Assembly (NCBI GenBank): GCA_900553765.1
Contig: USET01000029.1
Location: 1 to 10,529 of the forward strand
Length of the DNA stretch: 10,529 nucleotides
Direction of reading: 5' to 3'
DNA from: an uncultured Mycoplasmatota bacterium
GTDB taxonomy: Bacteria > Bacillota_I > Bacilli_A > RF39 > UBA660
How positions within the stretch are numbered: the first letter of the stretch is position 1; each line of letters begins with the position of its first letter. The notes under the pieces are model-generated. The model was given only the letters and a program-made list of their open reading frames with translations. It did not search any database and was not told the DNA's origin. The translations under genes and the position numbers were made by a program. Below, piece by piece: positions 1 through 5,518 of the stretch.

Positions 1-2
1 AT

Positions 3-37
3 AAAAAACAAGAAATCATGTGATCGAACATGATTTC
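3..37 (-). terminator. Rho-independent terminator of the 291-aa gene
   Basis: A perfect 9-bp stem (GAAATCATG at 12-20 pairing with CATGATTTC at 29-37) closes an 8-base loop. On the minus strand it is followed by a T-rich tract over 3-8. It begins five bases after the stop codon at 43-45, so it ends transcription of that gene. Confidence 0.88.
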
Positions 38-42
38 CTTTT

Positions 43-918
43 CTATTTCACTTCTGGTTCTACTGTCTCTACCTGTTTGAATTGCACATATGAATCATCT
101 CTAAGTTCAAATGTAAATTTTAATCCGGCTAACTGATCTGCATATTTTGAAATCATATTTTTCTCCTGTACGATATCTTTGACATAATCCTGTCTACCAG
201 TCTCAAAATTCAAAGTAAATAAAGCGGATTCATTTTCTTTATTAAATTTATATTGATAATCTGTATAATTCGTCGTCTGTCCTACTTTTTTGCGATAATA
301 ATATCGTACCAATGCAGTAATTGTATTTTCTTTCTGTTGATACTCTAAATTATATATAACATATTGACTTGTAGGCAGTAAAGAATATTCTTTAGAACAT
401 ATATAATCCCCACTTATCAACATCGTATTCATGTTTGGATCATACGTAAATTGAACTGGTTTATAATTCATAATATTACTAATATCAACTGTACTATTCT
501 TGCGAGGTGCAGGATCAGATGCACCAAAATAATTTTCTAAAATAGCATTGTAATTCTCCATATCGTATACCAGTTGTTGGCATCCCGATCCATCGTTTTT
601 TATATTGGAATCTTCATATAGAGAAAATTCTTTAATTAAAAATAGAGAGATAAATTGCTTCTGTGCGTCAGTCAATTGAGCTGCTGTAGTAGTAGAATTT
701 TCATAAAAACGATCCTTAGAATTCATATAACTACTAATGAATTGTTCAATCTGATCTTCTTGCACTTCTAAAAATACATATTGCCCATTATTCTGCGTTC
801 CATTAGGTGTTTCGCTTTTCGTAAAAAAAGATCCAATAATCGTCAATAAAGTTACGATAATAACGGCGATTCCCAAATATAACAATGTCTTTTTCTGCTT
901 TTCTTGTTCATCTAACAT
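43..918 (-). CDS. Exported protein with N-terminal membrane anchor, function unknown
   Basis: I do not recognise this 291-residue protein. Residues 1-10 are charged and 11-32 form one hydrophobic helix with no lipobox Cys, so it looks like a type II membrane protein with about 260 residues outside the cell. The exterior part is rich in Asn, Thr, Tyr and Gln. It has two cysteines (about 113 and 174) that could form a disulfide, and its second half alternates in a way that suggests beta strands. The ATG at 916-918 is supported by AGGAG at 926-930 with seven bases of spacing. It has its own promoter (941-969) and terminator. It lies 54 bases after the mannosyltransferase gene, which has no terminator of its own, so read-through is possible. 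A link to glycosylation is only inferred from position. Confidence 0.8.
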   Translation of the reverse strand: MLDEQEKQKKTLLYLGIAVIIVTLLTIIGSFFTKSETPNGTQNNGQYVFLEVQEDQIEQFISSYMNSKDRFYENSTTTAAQLTDAQKQFISLFLIKEFSLYEDSNIKNDGSGCQQLVYDMENYNAILENYFGASDPAPRKNSTVDISNIMNYKPVQFTYDPNMNTMLISGDYICSKEYSLLPTSQYVIYNLEYQQKENTITALVRYYYRKKVGQTTNYTDYQYKFNKENESALFTLNFETGRQDYVKDIVQEKNMISKYADQLAGLKFTFELRDDSYVQFKQVETVEPEVK

Positions 919-940
919 AATAACGCTCCTATCTTTTTTT

Positions 941-969
941 ATTATAACTGATATCTAGATAAAATTCAA
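941..969 (-). promoter_or_regulatory. SigA-type promoter of the 291-aa gene
   Basis: On the minus strand a -35 TTGAAT (964-969, four of six to consensus) is separated by 17 bases from a perfect -10 TATAAT (941-946), 23 bases before the start codon. The spacer holds a perfect 10-base palindrome TATCTAGATA (952-961). I do not claim this as an operator, because short AT-rich palindromes are common here. Confidence 0.7.
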
Positions 970-972
970 CGA

Positions 973-2649
973 TTAAAAGTACCAACTTTCAAACCATCTG
1001 CGATCTTTTGCTACATCTTGCGTTATATTCGCACCAGAAGAAACTGGATAAAAATAGACAAATAACAATATCGTACATAGAAGAACCGTTGTTAAAACAG
1101 CTCTGCTCTTTGTAATTTGTTGTATTTTTTGAACAAACCAAACCAGCAGTAACATAATAAACGGTAACACTGGAAAATAATGATATAAAAACATATCTCG
1201 AGTAATTGGGATATAGGAAAAGAACAAACATCCAATCGCTATTAAACATACTGGTATTTCTTTTTTTCTCTCTTTTATATAGTGCATTACATATGCCAAT
1301 AATGCGATTATCCCACCCCACCATACGAGTGGATTTCCAATTCCACTAATCGTCTGATAATGAGGCCCTGTCGTATTTGCGTAATACCATACAGGACGTG
1401 CCATTACTGGCCATGTATACCATGGCGATGAAAATGGATGAGTCTCTTTTAAACTACTATGATACTCAAAGACTTCTTGTGTTATATCAATAAGGCTTGA
1501 AAAATTATTAACGTAATGTCCCGATACTTTTGGAAATAAGAAATAACTACCTATATAGATACAAAGTGGTAAGAGAACAAAGACAAAACAACAAAAGATG
1601 ATCGTCTGTGTTCCTTCTTTATCCCATTTTTTCTTACGGTAAGTTTGATATAAACGAATAAAGAATATAATCGCAAGCCCTAACCCGGCAAACAATCCTG
1701 TCCACTTCGTTGCGATCGCACAACTAATAAATAAGCCACATAAGAACAAAGTGCGAAGTTTTCTTTGAAATGAATCTTCATCCTTCAATTTGATATAGCG
1801 ATACATCATCCAGTAAGAAAGCAAGATGAATAAAACCAAATGTGTATCGACCGTTCCCATTCGGGACTGTGCGAAATGAAAATTATCGAACATCATAAAG
1901 GAAGCTGCAAGAAGTGCGTAACTTCTATGATGAAACATATTCTTTGCAAAACAGTACATTACGACAATAAGCAAAATTCCAGAAATATTCCCCATCATTC
2001 GGAAAGTAAAAGGACTCATACCAAACAGAGATACAGGAATTGCTTGAATCAATTTTCCGAGTGGTGGATGCACCCATTCGTAAGCTGGAAGCCCATTCGC
2101 ATAATCATAGGCAGTTCTAGCAAAATAGACTTCATCGAAATAAGCACTATTCATATAACTAATTTCCATTGGAACCGTATCTTTTTCATCCGTTAGTTTG
2201 TCTGTCCCAGCCACCTTAGTCAACAGTGGGTTTTGACTTTGATATACTTGTATTTCTCCAATTTGACTTCCCTCTTCAACCGATTCTATTTTAATGTATT
2301 TTGTCCGTTCTTTAATCTCTATGTCATTCCAAGTAAATACATACTTTTCTGATTCTGTAGGAAGCATCGTATAAATTTCTCCATCCGAAGAAATAGAAAT
2401 ATTATACATTCCCGGATGTTCTCCGACAAAGTAACGAACGTGAGTTACATACTCTTCACCTTTTAGAAGTTCTATTATAATCTCGTCATTTGAATTTTGG
2501 AAAGTATAAAAGGTCTGAGGGCTCTTGGTCGACCCTAAATTCCAAAAGGAGAATATTCCATATCCCAACACGATTAAAAAAAGGATAAGGAAATCCCAAC
2601 GGTCTAATCGTTCTGAAACTCGATTCCACATTTCACTTACTCGCCTCAT
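973..2649 (-). CDS. Protein O-mannosyltransferase, GT39/PMT family, with extracytoplasmic insert domain
   Basis: A polytopic membrane glycosyltransferase of 558 residues. Family members move mannose from a polyprenyl-phosphate carrier to Ser/Thr of exported proteins at the outer face of the membrane. The family marks are clear: the acidic pair D172-E173 in the first outer loop (FDEVYFARTAYDYANG), HPPLGK at 194-199, a run of membrane segments between about 220 and 540, HPFSSPWYTWPV at 404-415 and the C-terminal RDMFLYHYFP at 484-493. TM1 is about residues 19-38. Between it and the DE motif sit about 120 extra residues (45-165) that look beta-rich, like a discoidin/F5/8C-type module. The ATG at 2647-2649 is preceded by AGGGTGAT; a second ATG at codon 7 has a worse site. 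It has its own promoter and no visible terminator. Acceptor proteins are unknown. PMT family assignment is firm; sugar and acceptor are inferred. Confidence 0.92.
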   Translation of the reverse strand: MRRVSEMWNRVSERLDRWDFLILFLIVLGYGIFSFWNLGSTKSPQTFYTFQNSNDEIIIELLKGEEYVTHVRYFVGEHPGMYNISISSDGEIYTMLPTESEKYVFTWNDIEIKERTKYIKIESVEEGSQIGEIQVYQSQNPLLTKVAGTDKLTDEKDTVPMEISYMNSAYFDEVYFARTAYDYANGLPAYEWVHPPLGKLIQAIPVSLFGMSPFTFRMMGNISGILLIVVMYCFAKNMFHHRSYALLAASFMMFDNFHFAQSRMGTVDTHLVLFILLSYWMMYRYIKLKDEDSFQRKLRTLFLCGLFISCAIATKWTGLFAGLGLAIIFFIRLYQTYRKKKWDKEGTQTIIFCCFVFVLLPLCIYIGSYFLFPKVSGHYVNNFSSLIDITQEVFEYHSSLKETHPFSSPWYTWPVMARPVWYYANTTGPHYQTISGIGNPLVWWGGIIALLAYVMHYIKERKKEIPVCLIAIGCLFFSYIPITRDMFLYHYFPVLPFIMLLLVWFVQKIQQITKSRAVLTTVLLCTILLFVYFYPVSSGANITQDVAKDRRWFESWYF

Positions 2650-2677
2650 AAATCACCCTACTCGTTTCTATATTGTT

Positions 2678-2706
2678 ATTATACCAATAAGAGGATCGAA
2701 GTTCAA
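2678..2706 (-). promoter_or_regulatory. SigA-type promoter of the mannosyltransferase gene
   Basis: Minus-strand -35 TTGAAC (2701-2706) and perfect -10 TATAAT (2678-2683) are 17 bases apart. The -35 lies two bases beyond the T tract of the upstream gene's terminator, so the gene is insulated from its neighbour and starts its own unit. Confidence 0.7.
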
Positions 2707-2708
2707 TG

Positions 2709-2735
2709 AAAAAACATATGGTTTCCCATATGTTT
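2709..2735 (-). terminator. Rho-independent terminator of the Nudix/pilin-like operon
   Basis: A perfect 10-bp stem (AAACATATGG at 2712-2721 with CCATATGTTT at 2726-2735) has a four-base loop and is followed on the minus strand by six T (2709-2714). The hairpin starts inside the stop codon at 2734-2736. Confidence 0.9.
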
Positions 2736-3207
2736 AAGATGCATATCTAGCCTGATATCCAGCTGTTTCATATTGATTACAATGAAGGTAGGTTTTATAT
2801 TGATTTTCCTGTTTCTGATACTCAACGTATCCACTACACCCTTCTAATTGATCTTGATATTCCGTCACATTTAAATCGCTCAAAGGAATATAAGTAACAC
2901 TACCTACAACAGTTGCACCACTTTCCTTGATATATAATTCTGCCAAAGACGCAAGATTATGTTCAAGCACAAGGTAATCAGATTCTATGATTGTCTCCGA
3001 TTCTTCTCCATCGATGGTCGTAGTATTTTCTTCTTCATCTGATACTTCTAAATTTGTATGATCTTCTGATATGTTTTGTTTTGAAAGAGTTTCATCTGGA
3101 AACTCTTGAAATAGATGTCCGTATAAAATCGCAACCAAGACCAAAGCAAATCCTAAGATTGCTAAAAAACCTAGCATTTCATTTAATCCCCATCCATTAC
3201 GCTTCAT
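2734..3207 (-). CDS. Small membrane protein with type IV prepilin-like N-terminus
   Basis: 157 residues from the ATG at 3205-3207. The N-terminus MKRNG/WGLNE followed by about 22 hydrophobic residues matches the layout of a class III (prepilin) signal: short basic leader, Gly at -1, Glu at +5, then a hydrophobic helix (residues 11-33). In classic pilins +1 is Phe or Met; here it is Trp. Residues 36-78 are an acidic Ser/Thr/Glu-rich linker. The C-terminal 80 residues carry two cysteines (124 and 143) 19 apart, with Gly and Tyr around them, which could form a pilin-like disulfide loop. No prepilin peptidase or pilus ATPase gene lies in the window, so an ordinary anchored exported protein remains possible. 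Its Shine-Dalgarno overlaps the stop of the Nudix gene, so the two are coupled. Function is unknown. Confidence 0.75.
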   Translation of the reverse strand: MKRNGWGLNEMLGFLAILGFALVLVAILYGHLFQEFPDETLSKQNISEDHTNLEVSDEEENTTTIDGEESETIIESDYLVLEHNLASLAELYIKESGATVVGSVTYIPLSDLNVTEYQDQLEGCSGYVEYQKQENQYKTYLHCNQYETAGYQARYAS

Positions 3208-3212
3208 AAACA

Positions 3213-3218
3213 CCTCCT
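3213..3218 (-). promoter_or_regulatory. Shine-Dalgarno that fixes the pilin-like gene start
   Basis: Perfect AGGAGG at 3213-3218 sits five bases before ATG 3205-3207 and overlaps the TAG stop of the Nudix gene (3217-3219). A GTG two codons upstream (3211-3213) overlaps the site itself and so cannot be the start. Confidence 0.85.
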
Positions 3219-3888
3219 AGAACATACTTGTTGAAACTAATTCCTTTTCCTCTTTAAACCGATATAATTTTGCAGGTCTACCATTGGTCCCCTCAGTTTT
3301 ATATCCTGTATATTCAATCAAATCCATTTGCATAAACTTCTTTCTAAAGTTACGACGATCCAAAGTTTTTCCTAAAATCTGCTCACATACTTTTTGAATT
3401 TCAGGCAAAGTAAAATCACTTGGAAATAAAATTTTTAAAATGTCTAGCGATTCAATCTTATCTCTTAATTGTTCAATTGCACTTTTGATCACTAAATGAT
3501 GATCATACGCAATTTTAGGTAATGCATCGATATCAAACCAACCGTATTCTAATGATGTTTCACCCTGATATAATTGTGCGGTAACCGAATCAATCAAACC
3601 AATATAACTAATAGAGATTACCCTATCTTCTGGCATACGTTCCACAGCACTAAACACCTTACCCTGTTCGAAATAGATTTTCTCTAACCCTATCTTCTCA
3701 AGTATTTGCTGTACACTTTCCTCTGCTGATTCATCATGCGTAATATATCTCGTTGGTAAAATCCAATAACCTTTGTATGGTTCTTTTGTCTTTCTCATTA
3801 AAAATACTTTGACTTTCCCATGTGTTGCTTGTAGTAAGCATAGCATCGATTCCACATAGTTTTTTTGTCTTAACTCTGACTCTCCCAT
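3217..3888 (-). CDS. NrtR-like transcriptional regulator: degenerate Nudix domain plus winged helix
   Basis: 223 residues from the ATG at 3886-3888. Residues about 10-145 form a Nudix fold (VKVFLMRK, GYWILPTRYI, YGWFDIDALP). Residues about 155-212 form the NrtR-type winged helix (LPEIQKVCEQILGKTLDRRN, GRPAKLYRF). The Nudix box (residues 46-68) has lost most catalytic positions: the usual REUxEE reads QQILEK and the WxLPGG turn reads WILPTR. The domain is therefore probably a ligand sensor, not a hydrolase. Known NrtR-family proteins repress NAD or sugar genes and respond to ADP-ribose or related sugars; the ligand here is unknown. It has a consensus promoter overlapped by a palindrome, suggesting autoregulation, and is cotranscribed with the pilin-like gene. 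No NAD or pentose genes are adjacent, so the usual NrtR role is not supported by context. Confidence 0.87.
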   Translation of the reverse strand: MGESELRQKNYVESMLCLLQATHGKVKVFLMRKTKEPYKGYWILPTRYITHDESAEESVQQILEKIGLEKIYFEQGKVFSAVERMPEDRVISISYIGLIDSVTAQLYQGETSLEYGWFDIDALPKIAYDHHLVIKSAIEQLRDKIESLDILKILFPSDFTLPEIQKVCEQILGKTLDRRNFRKKFMQMDLIEYTGYKTEGTNGRPAKLYRFKEEKELVSTSMF

Positions 3889-3893
3889 TTTAT

Positions 3894-3898
3894 CCTCC
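3894..3898 (-). promoter_or_regulatory. Shine-Dalgarno that fixes the Nudix regulator start
   Basis: Perfect GGAGG at 3894-3898 lies five bases before ATG 3886-3888. An in-frame ATG four codons upstream (3898-3900) overlaps this site and has no ribosome site of its own, so the protein most likely begins MGESEL. Confidence 0.82.
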
Positions 3899-3901
3899 AT
3901 T

Positions 3902-3918
3902 TGTGTTATTATTACACA
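3902..3918. promoter_or_regulatory. 17-bp palindrome, candidate operator of the Nudix regulator
   Basis: TGTGTTATTATTACACA is an inverted repeat matching at seven of eight arm positions around a central T. It lies directly downstream of the -10 box, over the expected transcription start, where a bound repressor would block initiation. NrtR-family operators are palindromes of this general size, so autoregulation by the adjacent gene is a reasonable inference. No second full copy was seen in the window. Confidence 0.5.
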
Positions 3919-3921
3919 GTC

Positions 3922-3950
3922 ATTATAGTATGATTTAAAATGATTGTCAA
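3922..3950 (-). promoter_or_regulatory. Perfect-consensus SigA promoter of the Nudix/pilin-like operon
   Basis: On the minus strand TTGACA (3945-3950), 17 bases, TATAAT (3922-3927): both hexamers and the spacing match consensus exactly. The -35 is only five bases beyond the stop of the upstream 206-aa gene. Such a strong promoter in front of a regulator gene suggests it is held down by repression. Confidence 0.9.
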
Positions 3951-3955
3951 TGCTT

Positions 3956-4576
3956 CTACTTTTGCGGGTTCAACGTACGTGTCAACACATATGCGTGTAG
4001 ATAATCTTCTGCATTTTCTAAACTCGTATTCCAGTTTTCACGTGGAAGTGAATGCCACATAATGTCTCCACAATATGGATTTCCTAAAACAACAGCAATT
4101 TCATGGTTCTCTAATTGATAATTAGATTCAACCTGTCTAGACAGATACCGTGTCTCCCTAGCATCATTTCCGTTTTGTTTCGGTGATACAGAAATTGTAA
4201 TCTGTAAATCCTCTAATGAACCCTTCTCTCCTGTGATCGTATCAAAATTTCTACACACTGCCAAAACTTTATCTTCTGTAGCTTTTGCACTCGCACTAAA
4301 CTTTGTTTGCACTGCTTGACCGTCGACAATTTGAATCATTAAAAATTGGAACATATGATAAGCATCTTGTTGGAAATATTCATCTAAGACAATCCAAGGC
4401 GCAGATACACCACTTCGATCCATATTCATTGCTCCATGTTGAATGACTTGATCGGAAATTTGATTGATCACAAACCAAAATAGATCTTTATTTTCCCCTT
4501 CAATTTGACACCCTTGTTCAACTATTTTTCTTTTGTCCATCTCAAGTGGATAGACAGTATAATTTTTTTTATTCAT
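3956..4576 (-). CDS. Hypothetical soluble protein, 206 aa
   Basis: I do not recognise this family. The protein has no signal peptide or membrane helix and looks cytoplasmic. It mixes predicted helices (DLFWFVINQISDQVIQ, AYHMFQFLMIQIV) with beta-like stretches (LEDLQITISVSP, HEIAVVLGNPYCGDIMW), suggesting an alpha/beta fold. It has three cysteines and several tryptophans, but no nucleotide-binding or metal motif I can name. The start ATG (4574-4576) follows an AGAAGGA ribosome site. No terminator hairpin follows it: the stop at 3956-3958 runs straight into the promoter of the Nudix operon, so read-through into that operon is likely. I found only weak -10-like sequences upstream, in the AT-rich stretch 4585-4615. 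Confidence 0.75.
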   Translation of the reverse strand: MNKKNYTVYPLEMDKRKIVEQGCQIEGENKDLFWFVINQISDQVIQHGAMNMDRSGVSAPWIVLDEYFQQDAYHMFQFLMIQIVDGQAVQTKFSASAKATEDKVLAVCRNFDTITGEKGSLEDLQITISVSPKQNGNDARETRYLSRQVESNYQLENHEIAVVLGNPYCGDIMWHSLPRENWNTSLENAEDYLHAYVLTRTLNPQK

Positions 4577-4654
4577 TTTCTTCCTTCTCTCATTTTAATA
4601 TATTAATTTTTAACGCGCATGCTATTTTAACACAAATCTCTCTTTTTGACAAAT

Positions 4655-4682
4655 AAAAATTCATAGAGTAATCTATGAATTT
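4655..4682 (-). terminator. Rho-independent terminator of the 251-aa gene
   Basis: A perfect 10-bp stem (AAATTCATAG at 4657-4666 with CTATGAATTT at 4673-4682) encloses a six-base loop and is followed on the minus strand by a T-rich tail. Its upstream arm is coding sequence and ends exactly with the TAG stop (4673-4675). Confidence 0.87.
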
Positions 4683-5428
4683 CTTTTATATTGATATTTT
4701 TTTTCACATGAAGTTTCACGAATGCGTTGATCGACAAAACTATGAGTATAAATCTCATATAAATCCGTCGATATGTCAAGCAATCTTGGTACCTCCTCTT
4801 TTCGCACAGGTAACAGTCCATGATTGATTCCTGCATAATATGCTCTCCGTAATTTATAAGAAATTCCTAAAATATCTAACTTTTGTTTATCCATTCCTAG
4901 ATACGCTTCTGTAACTTCTCCATTTTCATATACCATTTCCCACAAATAACTGACGACATCTTTCACGTAACATCCACCAGAATCAGGAATCAAGAAATTT
5001 TTTTCATCAGTGATTGCCTTTAAATGAATTTGAACTTCTGGTATTTCTAAACTTTTCTCTACATTCGTCGGATGTGCAATAAGTAACATGTCAGTCATAT
5101 TGGTTACGACTTCTAATTGAAACACTGCATGTTTCACTTCTTCCTTACAGTATTGCTCCATAGAGACAACCAATTGGTGATTGCAATAATTAAGTCCATT
5201 TGATTCTTTTTGTATTTCATTTGGTGCGATAAATAACAATTGTAATGTTGGCGTTCCATCAGATGCAATTTTTTCATATTTTCGAGTCAAATAGTCTCCA
5301 AAATAATCAATTGCATTCCAAAGTGCAATCGCATTTGTATAAGATAGTTTGTAGTAATCCTTTAGTTTCATTTTGTTTTTATCGATCATCTTTGGATAAA
5401 TTTTTAAAGGTAATAATGTTTTCGACAT
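4673..5428 (-). CDS. Hypothetical soluble protein, 251 aa
   Basis: I do not recognise this protein. It lacks a signal peptide and membrane segments, so it is probably cytoplasmic. Residues about 25-55 look helical (YYKLSYTNAIALWNAIDYFG), the middle (60-140) alternates like a beta sheet (LQLLFIAPN, HQLVVSM, AVFQLEVVTN, MLLIAH), and the C-terminal 80 residues are again helical and charged (LDILGISYKLRRAYYAG, a basic end KKYQYKRNS). No catalytic or DNA-binding motif could be named with confidence. The ATG at 5426-5428 follows GAGGTG (5436-5441) with seven bases of spacing. It has its own promoter and terminator and is thus a single-gene unit between the ABC operon and the 206-aa gene. Confidence 0.8.
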   Translation of the reverse strand: MSKTLLPLKIYPKMIDKNKMKLKDYYKLSYTNAIALWNAIDYFGDYLTRKYEKIASDGTPTLQLLFIAPNEIQKESNGLNYCNHQLVVSMEQYCKEEVKHAVFQLEVVTNMTDMLLIAHPTNVEKSLEIPEVQIHLKAITDEKNFLIPDSGGCYVKDVVSYLWEMVYENGEVTEAYLGMDKQKLDILGISYKLRRAYYAGINHGLLPVRKEEVPRLLDISTDLYEIYTHSFVDQRIRETSCEKKYQYKRNS

Positions 5429-5454
5429 TCTATTGCACCTCGCTTTTGTGGGCT

Positions 5455-5482
5455 ATTATAACATATTTTATAAAGTTTGCAA
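5455..5482 (-). promoter_or_regulatory. SigA-type promoter of the 251-aa gene
   Basis: Minus-strand -35 TTGCAA (5477-5482, four of six) and perfect -10 TATAAT (5455-5460) are 16 bases apart, about 27 bases before the start codon and just beyond the ABC operon terminator. Confidence 0.65.
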
Positions 5483-5493
5483 AGTATCTTCCT

Positions 5494-5518
5494 AAAAAAG
5501 AAAGGTAGTTATCCTTTC
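5494..5518 (-). terminator. Rho-independent terminator of the ABC exporter operon
   Basis: A six-bp stem (GAAAGG at 5500-5505 with CCTTTC at 5513-5518) has a seven-base loop and is followed on the minus strand by six T (5494-5499). The stop codon (5509-5511) sits in the hairpin loop and the upstream arm is made of the last sense codons. Confidence 0.75.

Noticed and set aside
952..961. Perfect palindrome TATCTAGATA in the promoter spacer of the 291-aa gene
   Set aside because: Ten AT-rich bases can arise by chance in such DNA, and no other copy or candidate regulator supports an operator.
1840..2196. Open frame on the plus strand
   Set aside because: It lies wholly inside the mannosyltransferase gene on the other strand, has low-quality composition and no ribosome site; the same applies to plus-strand frames near 2525, 5245, 6232 and 7324.
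4275..4310. SASAKATEDK segment in the 206-aa protein, reminiscent of translated dispersed repeats
   Set aside because: Only one copy is present, it keeps the frame, and no flanking repeat or insertion boundary can be seen.
4627..4836. Second minus-strand frame over the end of the 251-aa gene
   Set aside because: It overlaps a well-supported gene and its terminator in a different frame and has no matching ribosome site.
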